Shown here: positions 43,601 through 50,600 of the stretch, in pieces | Layout: every line of letters begins with the position of its first letter | How positions within the stretch are numbered: position 1 is the first letter of the stretch | Source of the DNA: Undaria pinnatifida | Lineage: Eukaryota; Sar; Phaeophyceae; Laminariales; Alariaceae | Direction: 5' to 3' | Length of the DNA: 64,000 bases | NCBI GenBank assembly: GCA_012845835.1 | Contig: JABAKD010000013.1 | Coordinates: 950,501 to 1,014,500, forward strand | Program-made: the position numbers and the translations under genes | The notes under the pieces: generated by a model | Seen by the model: the letters and a program-made list of their open reading frames with translations, nothing else | Told to the model about the DNA's origin: nothing | Databases searched by the model: none

Positions 43601-44859
43601 TGGTACGTGTGTTTGGTTATTTGTTTCCAGTGTACGCGGTATAGATCATTGTGTTATTTTTTGTATTTTTATACACTTTGGTGATGTTGGGTTTTTGTTG
43701 TGTTTGCGTATTTTTTGTTCCCTGTATTTGCTGATTTTGGTGAATAAAGCTGTTTTTTGCCAACGCCATCGTAGCGTGCGTCGCCAGCAGCGGTCGTGGG
43801 GGCGACTGGTCTGATTTTTGCCCGACCGACTCTTGCGTGCGTCGATAGATCCCGATACCTTCCCTCTGTAAACCCCCCTCTCCCCCCACCTATATTATAT
43901 ATAGATTGGGTTGGCGTCGGCTGGCAACGATGCTGTAAAACATGCCGCTCACTACATGATCTAGACCACCAGGGTACCGTTTTTTTCTTTTTTGGGGGGG
44001 GTCGATCACAGCCAGCGGTCGAGATAGATCATTTGTGCGGGGTGGAAAACCCTAACTCCGCACAAGGGGAATGGTCGATCGCATCACGTAGTGTTATTGT
44101 GGTAAGACACCCACGAGGCCGTTGCATAGTAGTATCCATTGCTGTCTCTGGAAGTGGCCACACCGGAAATTTATTTACTCATTGAAGCTGTCATCCATAA
44201 GCAAGTCCGCTTCGCAAGCGGTTCTTAGTAGAGTGGAGCTCATCCTTCATGCGACTCGCCGAACACCTCACGGTGCTTCGCGCATGGTGCAAGCAATGTC
44301 TGTCTAGTCGGTTAAAACCCGACATGCTCCGTCCCGGCATAGTAAGGATGCGAGGTCCGTGGTGATACGACTGCGGCCATTCATGAATATCGAGTACACC
44401 AACACCCCCCCCCTAATCGTTCCACGCTTCGAAGGGATGAAATCCACATTTTCATGCTCTAGGCATATCAGGGAAGATAGTTCCCGGATCTGTATGATCT
44501 ACATGTTTTAGATCTTGTTTTAGGGTGAAAGTCATATGATCTGCATTATACAACCATGTTTCCTGGGTTGGAGCATACAAATCCCGCGCAACATATCATA
44601 ACGGCAGATACAGGATATGTTGCCGATAGATCATCTAGATCGTGATCTGTCCGATCTAGGATATGGATAATCCAGGTCACGAGCCGCGCGATGTGGGATC
44701 TAGATGATCTAGACCGCGATCTGCCTGATGCGTTCCTTCTTGATATGATCCGTCCCGACTTCGTCCCGCCGTGCGTCCCGCCCTCCGCCGCAGTTGATGG
44801 TCCGAGGGTACAAGAAAAATCTGGTAAAGTTCGCTCTGATAACCGGCAGGAAACCGTGA
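25900..44859 (+). CDS. VTE4: Gamma-tocopherol methyltransferase, plastid-targeted, 11 exons
   Basis: SAM-dependent methylation of gamma- and delta-tocopherol to alpha- and beta-tocopherol, the last step of vitamin E synthesis in the plastid. The spliced product is 376 residues. Residues 1-34 are a signal peptide with D-A-F-A-P (F at 22), the red-plastid import motif. An Arg/Lys-rich transit segment follows to about 87. The methyltransferase then shows F-Y-D-A-S-S, M-H-H-G-Y-Y, the SAM motif D-I-G-C-G-V-G-G-S-S-R (161-171), G-I-T-L-S-P-V-Q (183-190), F-Q-V-A-D-A-L, W-S-M-E-S-G-E-H-M-P (228-237), W-C-H-R-D-L (261-266) and G-Y-K-K near the C-terminus. These are VTE4-type rather than generic sterol-methyltransferase signatures. 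All ten junctions are GT-AG and keep phase. The gene spans 19 kb for 1.1 kb of coding sequence. The introns hold a pogo-like transposon, satellites and decayed exon copies. I see no break, so it looks functional. Confidence 0.93.
26620..27185 (-). repeat. Dispersed repeat R2, long copy in VTE4 intron 1
   Basis: The complement runs CCACAGAGCTCGTCTCTCTG, GCGAACGCAATAA and GTGTGTGTTCTTCACA, similar to 62,478-62,760. Two inner GAACACACACA blocks bound a pyrimidine-rich stretch. Confidence 0.65.
27186..27944. other. Intron 1 sequence; GCACTAT-rich imperfect repeat
   Basis: CCGGCACTAT occurs several times in 27,380-27,510, followed by a C run. No exon supported. Confidence 0.4.
27945..28130 (+). 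repeat. CCCAA/CCAAA tract and 10-bp ACGAATTACT repeat
   Basis: CCCAACCCAAACCAAACC-type units to about 28,055, then four ACGAATTACT units at 28,086-28,130. Confidence 0.9.
28131..30349. other. VTE4 intron 1, remainder
   Basis: Includes an 8-bp GTTGACTC triplet (28,325-28,348), one unit of the 30.7-kb satellite near 29,062-29,170 and a CAGCAG-rich segment at 29,500-29,640. The latter stays open in two frames but cannot be joined in phase to VTE4 exons, so I do not call it an exon. Confidence 0.4.
30350..30450 (+). repeat. Dispersed repeat R3, copy beside VTE4 exon 2
   Basis: GTTGAGATTCAGGATTTCCTCG, CTCGTATTTGCAAGCTGCGT and GATCGCGTGTGCTACGGG match R3. It ends about 25 nt before the exon 2 acceptor. 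Confidence 0.7.
30475..30635 (+). CDS. VTE4: VTE4 exon 2 (transit peptide region)
   Basis: Acceptor TTGACGTTTCTTCAG|GCG, phase 0. 53 codons plus two bases to GCGAAG|GTGCGA. Basic and Ala/Gly/Ser-rich with K-K-A-W-R-R-V-R. Ends with AG, which joins the C of exon 3 to make a Ser codon. Chosen because it alone satisfies phase 0 in and phase 2 out. Confidence 0.75.
30690..31450 (+). repeat. Degenerate satellite, about 140-170 bp period, five units
   Basis: Units share GGTCTTTTGGG.CG, then CTAGTTTTAGTGTAGG, GG.GGTCAGTC and a GTCAA-CCACGG segment. Anchors lie near 30,697, 30,864, 31,012, 31,136 and 31,273. Confidence 0.75.
31904..32038 (+). CDS. VTE4: VTE4 exon 3
   Basis: Follows a pyrimidine-rich tract and CTCGACAG. 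Encodes D-K-E-L-K-E-G-I-A-S-F-Y-D-A-S-S and G-E-H-M-H-H-G-Y-Y to D-D-H-CG|GTAAGC, phase 2. Confidence 0.92.
32090..32290 (+). repeat. GGTGTT/GGTGGT hexanucleotide tract in intron 3
   Basis: About 200 bp of (GGTGTT)n and (GGT)n grading into GCT and TGA triplets. The long Val/Gly and Pro/Thr frames here are artefacts. Confidence 0.95.
32389..32477 (+). CDS. VTE4: VTE4 exon 4
   Basis: TCTGCCAG|G completes CGG. Encodes A-A-Q-R-F-M-V-G-R-S-L-E-W-A-G-V to G-V-D-I-G|GTGAGG, phase 1 (start of the SAM motif). Confidence 0.92.
32577..32615 (+). repeat. Decayed copy of VTE4 exon 4 3' end plus donor
   Basis: CAGGGGTGGATTTCAGTGAG and the following CGCCGCCG align to the exon end and intron start at 32,463-32,494. 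Most positions match and GTGAG is retained. Confidence 0.75.
32616..33127. other. VTE4 intron 4, no exon
   Basis: Nothing assignable apart from a G run near 32,963. Confidence 0.4.
33128..33235 (+). repeat. CCTCCGGCGGAT element, copy 3 (VTE4 intron 4)
   Basis: Nearly identical to copy 1 (201-303), including AAAATAAAGCTTTAGCTCAC and GTCGTGTGTCGATTTAACT. It ends about 48 nt before exon 5. Confidence 0.85.
33283..33365 (+). CDS. VTE4: VTE4 exon 5 (SAM-binding loop)
   Basis: CCAAGCAG|GG, then C-G-V-G-G-S-S-R and G-I-T-L-S-P-V-Q|GTGAAG, phase 0. Confidence 0.93.
33792..33860 (+). repeat. tRNA-like SINE head in VTE4 intron 5
   Basis: A-box-like TGGCAAGTAGATCG and a perfect T-arm GCGAG-TTCGAGC-CTCGC. 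The acceptor and anticodon stems do not fold well. Confidence 0.5.
33861..34617. other. VTE4 intron 5, no exon
   Basis: Pyrimidine-rich, with a GGCGGGCGGAAGCCCGCC hairpin at about 34,587-34,604. Confidence 0.4.
34618..34650. repeat. (TA)n tract
   Basis: About 14 TA dinucleotides. Confidence 0.95.
34762..34935 (+). repeat. Degenerate 60-bp tandem repeat, three units
   Basis: Units carry TGCTCGATGGTGA-AAACG.., GAAATTG and G.CGACGCCAAATT (starts near 34,762, 34,826 and 34,881). Confidence 0.75.
35078..35137 (+). CDS. VTE4: VTE4 exon 6
   Basis: GCGCGCAG|AGG to TTTCAG|GTGCGG. 20 codons, R-D-R-A-Q-I-L-S-E-A-A-G-L-G, phase 0 to 0. Confidence 0.92.
35138..36229. other. VTE4 intron 6, first half
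   Basis: A-rich stretches (35,380-35,410 and 36,005-36,020) and no supported exon. Confidence 0.4.
36230..36745 (+). repeat. CTTGACGGCTGTC satellite, about 100-bp period, five units
   Basis: Each unit has one or more CCTTGACGG.TGTCC steps, then GTCAAGGGGCAA and TGCCGTCAACC, and ends near CTAGTTTTT. Anchors lie near 36,291, 36,405, 36,494, 36,608 and 36,705. Confidence 0.8.
36746..37241. other. VTE4 intron 6, end
   Basis: A short GATCAGGTA triplet occurs near 37,060-37,085. No exon seen. Confidence 0.4.
37242..37333 (+). CDS. VTE4: VTE4 exon 7
   Basis: TTGATTAG|GTC, then V-A-D-A-L-D-T-P-F and L-V-W-S-M-E-S-G-E-H-M-P. Ends CCCAA|GTGAGC, phase 2. Confidence 0.93.
37367..37408 (+). repeat. Decayed copy of VTE4 exon 7 3' end plus donor
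   Basis: GGAGAGCGGGGAGGACATGC.. matches the exon end at 37,301-37,342 at about 36 of 42 positions, including AAGTGAGCCC. Offset is 66 bp. Using its donor would read through TGA. Confidence 0.9.
37727..37852 (+). CDS. VTE4: VTE4 exon 8
   Basis: CATTCAG|G, then F-V-G-E-L-A-R-I-C-A-P-G-G and W-C-H-R-D-L. Ends CAACAG|GTAAGG, phase 2. Confidence 0.94.
37853..39956. other. VTE4 intron 8
   Basis: Includes a GGTAGCTGGTAGCTG repeat (38,766-38,790), a G-rich stretch at 39,100-39,165 and a 20-bp CTCTCTCGTCGCACC triplet at 39,521-39,570. At 39,230-39,459 two overlapping frames look codon-biased (one with C-S-I-C-H-K) but have no splice sites fitting VTE4. This may be a transposon scrap. Confidence 0.4.
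39957..40071 (+). CDS. VTE4: VTE4 exon 9
   Basis: GTCTTTAG|G, then I-N-K-A-Y-Y-L-P-R-W-C and Y-F-Q-A-E-G-L. Ends ATTCAG|GTGCCT, phase 0. Confidence 0.94.
40389..40452 (+). repeat. Decayed copy of VTE4 exon 9 3' half plus donor
   Basis: AGGCGGAGGGGTTGGTGAAT..AGGTGCTTGCTT aligns to 40,019-40,082 (AGGCGGAGGGGCTGGTGGAT..AGGTGCCTGCTT). Offset is 370 bp. The donor is retained and the frame is degraded. Confidence 0.88.
40453..41072. other. VTE4 intron 9, first part
   Basis: No exon or repeat that I can assign. Confidence 0.4.
41073..41790. repeat. 700-bp hexanucleotide array (ACTAAC/ACAAAC/ATTAAC)
   Basis: Blocks of ATTAAC, ACTAAC, ACAAAC, ATAAAC and ACCAAC follow each other in runs. The minus-strand frame of V/F/L repeats is an artefact. 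It ends 6 bp before the left TIR of the transposon. Confidence 0.95.
41797..42996 (+). mobile_element. Non-autonomous pogo/Tigger-like DNA transposon in VTE4 intron 9
   Basis: The ends are perfect 25-bp inverted repeats: CAGTCAAACCCCGCTTAAAG + ACGCA at 41,797-41,821, and its complement ending at 42,996. TA flanks both sides (41,795-41,796 and 42,997-42,998). CAGT termini and TA duplication are typical of the pogo/Tigger branch of Tc1/mariner. Further CCGC.TAAAGACG motifs lie just inside both ends. The 1.2-kb body holds one open frame and no DDE catalytic core. Confidence 0.88.
41904..42419 (+). pseudogene. Residual transposon frame, likely C-terminal transposase tail
   Basis: An intact 171-codon frame inside the element. 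GC-rich codons, acidic (D-D-D-D, E-E-E clusters), A-E-V-R-E-A-V-K-T-W-L early, F-F-N-A-K-G-K-N mid, and L-G-D-M-W-G-R then TAG at the end. No DDE triad or HTH. I infer the part of a Tigger-type transposase left after deletion of the catalytic region, but it could be another protein or cargo. The start codon is uncertain. Confidence 0.55.
42999..43424. other. VTE4 intron 9, after the transposon
   Basis: No exon seen before 43,425. Confidence 0.4.
43425..43526 (+). CDS. VTE4: VTE4 exon 10
   Basis: TGTTGCAG|AGC, then S-F-W-P-A-V-I-R-S-S-L-T-P-K-G and T-I-R-G-A. Ends ATGTTC|GTGAGT, phase 0. Confidence 0.93.
43527..44793. other. VTE4 intron 10
   Basis: Hairpin-prone GTCCGCTTCGCAAGCGGTT near 44,204 and a GATCTAG/AGATCAT-rich part at 44,500-44,720. 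No exon. Confidence 0.4.
44794..44859 (+). CDS. VTE4: VTE4 exon 11 (C-terminus)
   Basis: CCGCCGCAG|TTG, then M-V-R-G-Y-K-K-N-L-V-K-F-A-L-I-T-G-R-K-P and TGA. Confidence 0.92.
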   Translation: MMVRGYKKNLVKFALITGRKP

Positions 44860-44958
44860 GGAGGTCGGAGAGGACATACGTATACCACTGCCGGCGCAAC
44901 AAGAAAAGCGGCGTGAAGGAATTACGATAGCCCATCACATCTAAGAAATTGTCACAAA

Positions 44959-44964
44959 AATAAA
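44959..44964 (+). promoter_or_regulatory. AATAAA poly(A) signal for VTE4
   Basis: 100 nt beyond the stop codon, in a T/A-rich context. Confidence 0.5.
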
Positions 44965-45397
44965 TTTTCCCATTACTGCTGTAGTACCTTTTTTCGCATG
45001 CCTCCTCCTTTGACTGGCTTTTTGTCTCCCTAGGCTAGGCTATACATTGTTCCAAGCGTTATGTCTGGCCCTTTCCCCCCCGTAGACCCGTGGGCTGCTG
45101 TACAGTAGCAGCGGTCGCAGCGGCAACAACAGCACAACCTGTTTTTTTTATTATTTCTGCGGGATGGTCGATATCTTCGAAGGAGCGCCTTCTGCATACA
45201 ACTAACGAGCGCGCAATGAGAAGAGCCAGGCTGATCATACAGCTGAACGCCGGACGGTTTTTGCAGTTGTAGTCGCTTTACTGTACCAGGTATCAGGCAA
45301 GAAGAGGGTGGTCCATGGGCAGCCGCTTTACTGGTTCAGGCATGAAAGTGTGGAATACCCTTTTGATTCATTTTTTTGTTGTTTTTGGCGCTACTGC
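44965..45397. other. No gene seen
   Basis: A GCAGCGGTCGCAGCGGCAACA triplet-like stretch near 45,110. No supported exon. Confidence 0.4.
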
Positions 45398-45475
45398 CGC
45401 CCTCTAGCTACCGCCCTCTAGCTACCGCCCTCTAGCTACCGCCCTCTAGCTACCGCCCTCTAGCTACCGCCCTCG
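45398..45475 (+). repeat. 14-bp tandem repeat (CCGCCCTCTAGCTA)
   Basis: Five full copies plus partials. Confidence 0.95.
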
Positions 45476-45534
45476 CGCCCGAGAAGGCGGGGGGCATTCC
45501 ATATCTCGAGTGGCGTTTAATATTATCATGTCTT

Positions 45535-46045
45535 GCCTCCAAGTAGCGTTCCATGCTAACGCGGGTTGTTCGTGCTTAGGGTAAGAAGGGCCGGCGGTCC
45601 TTGATATTCTGTTAATAGGTGCGAAATCCTTTTTGTAGCGAGTCCTTTCCTCTTATAGTTGGGTAGAACGCTGGAGGCCCGTGACACCTTACGCGGCGCT
45701 CTTTTTGATCGTGGGTGCTTGACGCTTTGGGTACAAGACTTCTGGACCGCGATAATGTAGGTGGCGTGTTTATGCTATCTCGGGTCCATCCCGCTTATGA
45801 TTGAGTAGAGGGGCTGGAGGTCCGTGAGCATATAAGTGGCATTTGGGTGTTATCGCGGCTCCTTCCCGCTTATGGTAGGAGATTGGCGGTTCGTGATAAT
45901 GTTCGCGGCGCTCCTTGTTATCGTGGATCCTTACCGCTCTGGGTAGAGGGCTGGTTGCCCGTGATAAATCTACATGGCGTTCCTTTTAATCGCGGCTCCT
46001 TCACGCTCACGGTGGAAGGTTGGCCGTCCGTGATTAATCTACGGG
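45535..46045 (+). repeat. Degenerate minisatellite, about 70-bp period, about 7 units
   Basis: Each unit has GGGTAGA.GGCTGG, CCGTGATAA, GGCGTTCCTT, ATCGCGGCTCCTTC and CGCTTATGG. Divergence is high. Confidence 0.75.
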
Positions 46046-46194
46046 CGGCGGTAGAGAGAAAGGCATTTCGTCCCACCATAGCGGCACTATAGCGGCACCC
46101 CGTGCTACTTCGTACGCTGTTACTACTGCGGACTCCCATGTGCGCCAAACGGTGCCAAAGACGTTACTGGCGGAAACAGCCAGCGCTTGTTTGA

Positions 46195-46335
46195 TGTTTC
46201 AAAGACGGGAATAGTCACCCGCAGCTATTCATAGGTGCGCGATTGGGGGTGTGGTTGTCCGCGCATCTGTAGCTTTTCCCAGGTGCGGGATCGTTGTGTG
46301 TTTTTTCCCGCATCCGCAGCTCTTGGTAGGTGTGC
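46195..46335 (+). repeat. About 50-bp repeat, three units
   Basis: CGCAGCT.TT..AGGTGCG and a TCCGCGCATC-type end recur. Confidence 0.65.
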
Positions 46336-46856
46336 TGTTTTATTCGGCATAATGTGGAACGGGCGCTCGGGCGCAGGCGTGCCTCCATGGGTATAGGGTA
46401 GAGTAATTTAGTTGCCAGCGTGTACAGTGGCGCCACGGAGGAAAGCTAGGTGTCGTGGTGTTCGAGATGGGTGCGATTGAATAGAACGATATGATGGCCT
46501 TAGTCTTTGCGACTGATGCGATTGAAGAGACGCTTGTGCTGTGCAAATTATGTACTCGCAGGAGACCGCGGTTTGATCCCTTGACTGACCGCTCCCCTTC
46601 ACTAAAAACAGTATAATACCGCCAATAGAGGCCCTAACGGGCCCGAAACGACCGCTTTCCTACCCTGTAGCGTCTTTGCTGGTGCCGTGGGTCGAGACCC
46701 CCCTCGCGAGAAGCTTGATTGGCGTGATTGCAGGTTGTTTTCTTCAATGCTGTGCTGGTATGGTCTTCCGGCGGCCCTGTTTTAAGCTACGTACGGTGAT
46801 AGCTTGAATATCTACAGCAGTAGTAGTTGTTGAGCCTTTAGTACCGCTCTGTACCC
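46336..46856. other. No gene seen; tRNA-like trace
   Basis: GCGGTTTGATCCC near 46,570 resembles a B box. Otherwise unassigned. Confidence 0.35.
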
Positions 46857-46932
46857 TGTGCTGGTACAGATAGAGGTGGATAGACAGGCAACGGCTGCTG
46901 AACCCCTTGCGGGCGCACGCGCGGCACACGGG
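46857..46932 (-). CDS. Candidate exon with C-x2-C-x8-C motif
   Basis: The minus strand after AAAACATACAG encodes P-V-C-R-A-C-A-R-K-G-F-S-S-R-C with very GC-rich third positions and runs to AG-G|GTACAG. The spacing suits the second half of a Zn(2)-Cys(6) cluster or another zinc finger. No partner exon was found on this strand. Confidence 0.3.
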
Positions 46933-46959
46933 CTGTATGTTTTTCCTTCGAGGATTCAG

Positions 46960-47057
46960 CCTCTGGATATGCCATTGCCACACATACTTGTAGTCTACAC
47001 CATGTGTCTCCCTGTCTGTATTGTCGGACTCACCGGACAAAATGTGATGGCATGAAT
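46960..47057 (+). CDS. Candidate exon with C-x2-C-x6-C (Zn2Cys6 first half)
   Basis: After GAGGATTCAG the plus strand encodes S-P-C-L-Y-C-R-T-H-R-T-K-C-D-G and reaches ATGAAT|GTAAGC, a strong donor. C-x2-C-R-x2-R-x-K-C-D-G is the signature of GAL4-type zinc clusters, known in fungi and some stramenopiles. No second half on this strand nearby. Confidence 0.3.
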
Positions 47058-47972
47058 GTAAGCTCGCCTCGTAAAGCGGAGAATCGTAAGACGTCAACTA
47101 CTTCTCCAGTAACTATGATAGAAGAAGCGAAGGAGTGCACGGTTGTATGTGCCTGTTGTCTTGAACCGCTTCTCTTCTACCTGAGGACATGGAGCACACA
47201 CCCCACGAAGTTTCTACACTGATTATTCCCGAGAGAGATATACCTGGTACTCGTTTTATAAGCTCTATGGGCACGAGTTTATCGAGGCCGAGAAAATACA
47301 GTGTGCAAAGCAAATAAGAGAGATGATTAGTGGAAGCCTGGTTTAATTCGCTTTGAGTTGTAACAGGAGAAATATCAGACATGTGTTGGGGAGGAAACGG
47401 GATCGAGGTGAAGGCAAGGCGCGGCCAGATGAGGTCAGGTTTAGCAACACTCGATCGATGAATTTTTGCGTTGCTAGATCTCCTTGAAGGTATCATGTGG
47501 GGGTATGTGTTTTCTCTGTCCCGCAATTTGTGAACCCAGAGCTTTCTATCTCTCTATTAATATGATGACGAAATAACGAGGATAGTGGTGTGCTGGGTGT
47601 CGATTGGCGGCAGTGAAGGTTTTGGCGTGAAGAAAACACACTCTTTTTTTATGACTATCGGTTTGATCGACTCCCGAGTCAGACCCAAAAAAATACTCGT
47701 CGTTCACATGTTTAGCGAGTGGAATCGTTGCGGGAGGTGGAAGATTGTTCCAAATCATACGGGCGACCTATCAGTGACGAAGTCTTTGGCGGCCTGTTTG
47801 AACGTTCCGGGTCCGTCACCTTGCCGTCACGTTAGCTTACAGTAAACCCTGTAGGACTCTGTGCCGACCTTTTGGGTTGAAAATATCTTGGAAGTAGTGT
47901 TGGATATATTTTGTAGTAGTAAACGAATTAATACGCATTATCCGAACCAATGATTTTGTGCATGGACTGTGA
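47058..47972. other. No certain gene; inverted R2 fragment
   Basis: A weak R2 copy lies at 47,470-47,620. An open frame at 47,585-47,845 (+) has no recognised product. Confidence 0.35.
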
Positions 47973-49970
47973 GGCCCGGGGTGTCACTACGAAGAGGACG
48001 GATACTGCCATCCATGCCGGTTGGTGCTGGCTAGTTGTCCGGTCGAAGAGCACGAACAGAGCGCGCAAATAGAGGCGCAAGCCAAGCGGCACCCACCCAC
48101 AGATAGATGCCGATGATGCGTCAATATCCGCATCGCTACACACTTTCCTTTAACGTACACACGGCCAAACGAGCGCGACTACGTAGCTCAGGACCATGTT
48201 TCCGTGTGGAATAGTTACCGTGGTACCTGGTAGGTGTCATTAATAAACAAAGAATACCCCAGGAATATCACACCATCAGCGCTGCCGAAAATAAGAAACC
48301 GTCTTTGGCATGTATCCGTGCACCCTGACTGACCTCTCCCCTGTCTATAATAGTCCATTTTTCTAGAATAGCAGTGGCTTGGGGGAATTTAGTCCAGTAC
48401 CCGCAACGTTTTCCAGAGAAGGTATTTGGCCGCCCCACGGCGGGCCACGTCATCAGCAGCAAGAACGAGGAGCTCGATACACTTATACTGACACGGTTCG
48501 TTCAAGACCTCGACATGCTGATGGACGGACATTCTTCTAGTTGTCTCGTGGTTTTTGGTTCAGGGAGCTATACTTAATTTAGTTGCTGGTTCATGGATTA
48601 TTGATAAATGGTTCAAGACGAGGGTCATAACCTACTCTTCAAAACGACGCTCACAACCTCGTCTTCTTAACGAGAACCGTATACTATTGCCTACTACTGA
48701 AATATTTGCTACGGGCGTCAACCCCCCAAGGTTCAAACCGAGGTTCACAACCTCTTGGTTTATGCGCGTCGTACATACTCAGTACATAAGCCCAAAGCAA
48801 TCCAGCGAACGGCGAAAATCGGCTCTGGGGACGTGTACTTGCCGATTTCTCGCACGCTCCGCGGGCTACAGAGAGGACGATCCTGTGGCGTTCGTTCGCC
48901 CTCTTTCAACAGTTAAACGGTAGAATAGTTAATAGTGGGATGGCTACTCTGAATGGCATACATTCATCAGGAGCAAGGTGTGGTACGGTGGTGTGTGTTC
49001 AGATCTTCTGGGAGGGGGGGGGAGGGCGTCGGGCCTGTAGAAGCAGACGTTGGAATTGTGGACGGCCACGTTGTAAACGTGCAGGATCTGTGCCATGTGA
49101 CTTGTTTCGCCGCCAGCAAACAAGACGTAGCACCAAGTTCGGCAATAGTAAAATAATGCAGACATCTGCGGTGCAACCGAAGGCAATGAACTTCGAAAAA
49201 TGACATGATCTGTCGTTAGAGCGACAAAATGCTAACACGCAGATTCTGGTATCTTGCTGAGGTCCTCAAGGGCGAACTCCAAGGAAGGACCCGAGTGGGT
49301 TCGCCGGTGGAGAGGGGGTTCCTCGAAAGAAGGCAGTATGGGGGGAAATATATTTGGACAACCCTAATCGACTTGTCGTGGCTTCTTCGATACCAAGCGC
49401 AATCCTATTTGTAGGTTGATTAGTACACATTTCACATGCTTAAAAATGCGTGCATGGCGGATGCCGCTATGTTTTTGTATTTCATCTCCGACAACAACGG
49501 GTGTCCACTCCGATCCTTGATGCCTCATCGTCAGTTTGAAGAAGGAATCCACACAAGCAACAAAGTTGTTCAGTAAGCGAGCCAAAACGGGTTCGGAAGA
49601 GCACAAACAATTTCCCGACAAACAAGGTCATGAGTGTCGAGACCGGCCTAGAAGCCGCGTCGGGTGGTACGCGGAAGAGTGCGCCCACTATTTCAACCAT
49701 CAAGGCGATCGAATCCACACACCCCGATATCTAGCCAAAAACGCTTCCACGATACTTACAATTCAATCAATTGTCCTATCCAGTCTCCAGCAGATCGACG
49801 CGATGTGCTATGCGGACCGACCTCAAGCAATACTCATCTTAACACGCACGCCAGTCGGCGTGCCATGCCAGCCTCGACATCTGATGCGGACGAAAGCGAG
49901 CCCGCCAATCATTTCAAAAACGAAACGCCTAGAAGTCGACATCCTGTCCAGTTCCCGTAACACACCATAG
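47973..49970 (+). other. Cluster of codon-biased, unassigned exon-like segments
   Basis: Plus-strand segments with coding-like composition: 47,979-48,116 (Cys-rich, G-Y-C-H-P-C, ends TGA); 48,417-48,577 (acceptor GTTTTCCAG, G-R-P-T-A-G-H-V-I-S-S-K-N-E-E-L, ends TAA); 48,953-49,156 (E-A-D-V-G-I-V-D-G-H-V, ends TAA); 49,630-49,734 (M-S-V-E-T-G-L-E-A, ends TAG); and a tail near 49,855-49,960. Each ends in its own stop, so they do not make one simple gene. They may be terminal exons or retroelement debris. No family recognised. Confidence 0.25.
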
Positions 49971-50404
49971 ATGTAAAACAAGTGTATCTACAAGGTTTTG
50001 TTTGCCAATAACTCTTGAGACTCGGCGTCCGCTCCTGCTTGCACACAAAACGAAAAAAAATGGTACTGCCCAAGGTAACTTATGCCGAGGGCATGACCAT
50101 ACAGAAACACGCATCATAATACCCGCCAGTCGCCCAGAGGCCTACCAGGTATTCACGCTATTAAGGCAAGTCCACGGTCATCACCTGATTCACGCTATAT
50201 AATCTATATGCTACCCCTCATTCCCCAATTCGTCCTTCACTTAAAAAACACGCTTCGTCGAGCACTCGTTGTCCTGTCACGTAATTTTGTATCAACATCA
50301 TCAACACTATCCGAAACGATGGCAGCGAACGGTTGCCACAGGTAGCGCAACAATATTAGCAGCGTTGTTCGCAGTAGGAATCCTGTCCCATCAGCACGCA
50401 GACG

Positions 50405-50600
50405 GATGGATGGATGAATGGATGCCCTCCAACAATTTTAGCAGCACTTTCCTCTACCACTCTGGCAGGATGGAGGAGTGCCCTGCGAGATTTTGAGCAG
50501 TTTTTCCCCCCCCACCATGGGCAGGATGGATGCCCGGATGCCTTCCAAAACCTTTTCAGCAGCTGTTCTCCTCGACCATGAGCAGTTTGATGCCGGTGTA
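50405..50600 (-). repeat. Imperfect duplication across the phosphagen kinase stop codon
   Basis: On the minus strand the 3' end GAGGAGAACAGCTGCTGAAA..GGAAGGCATCC recurs about 105-110 bp downstream as GAGGAAAGTGCTGCTAAAA..GGAGGGCATCC, with a CATCCTGCC spacer in both. Confidence 0.7.
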
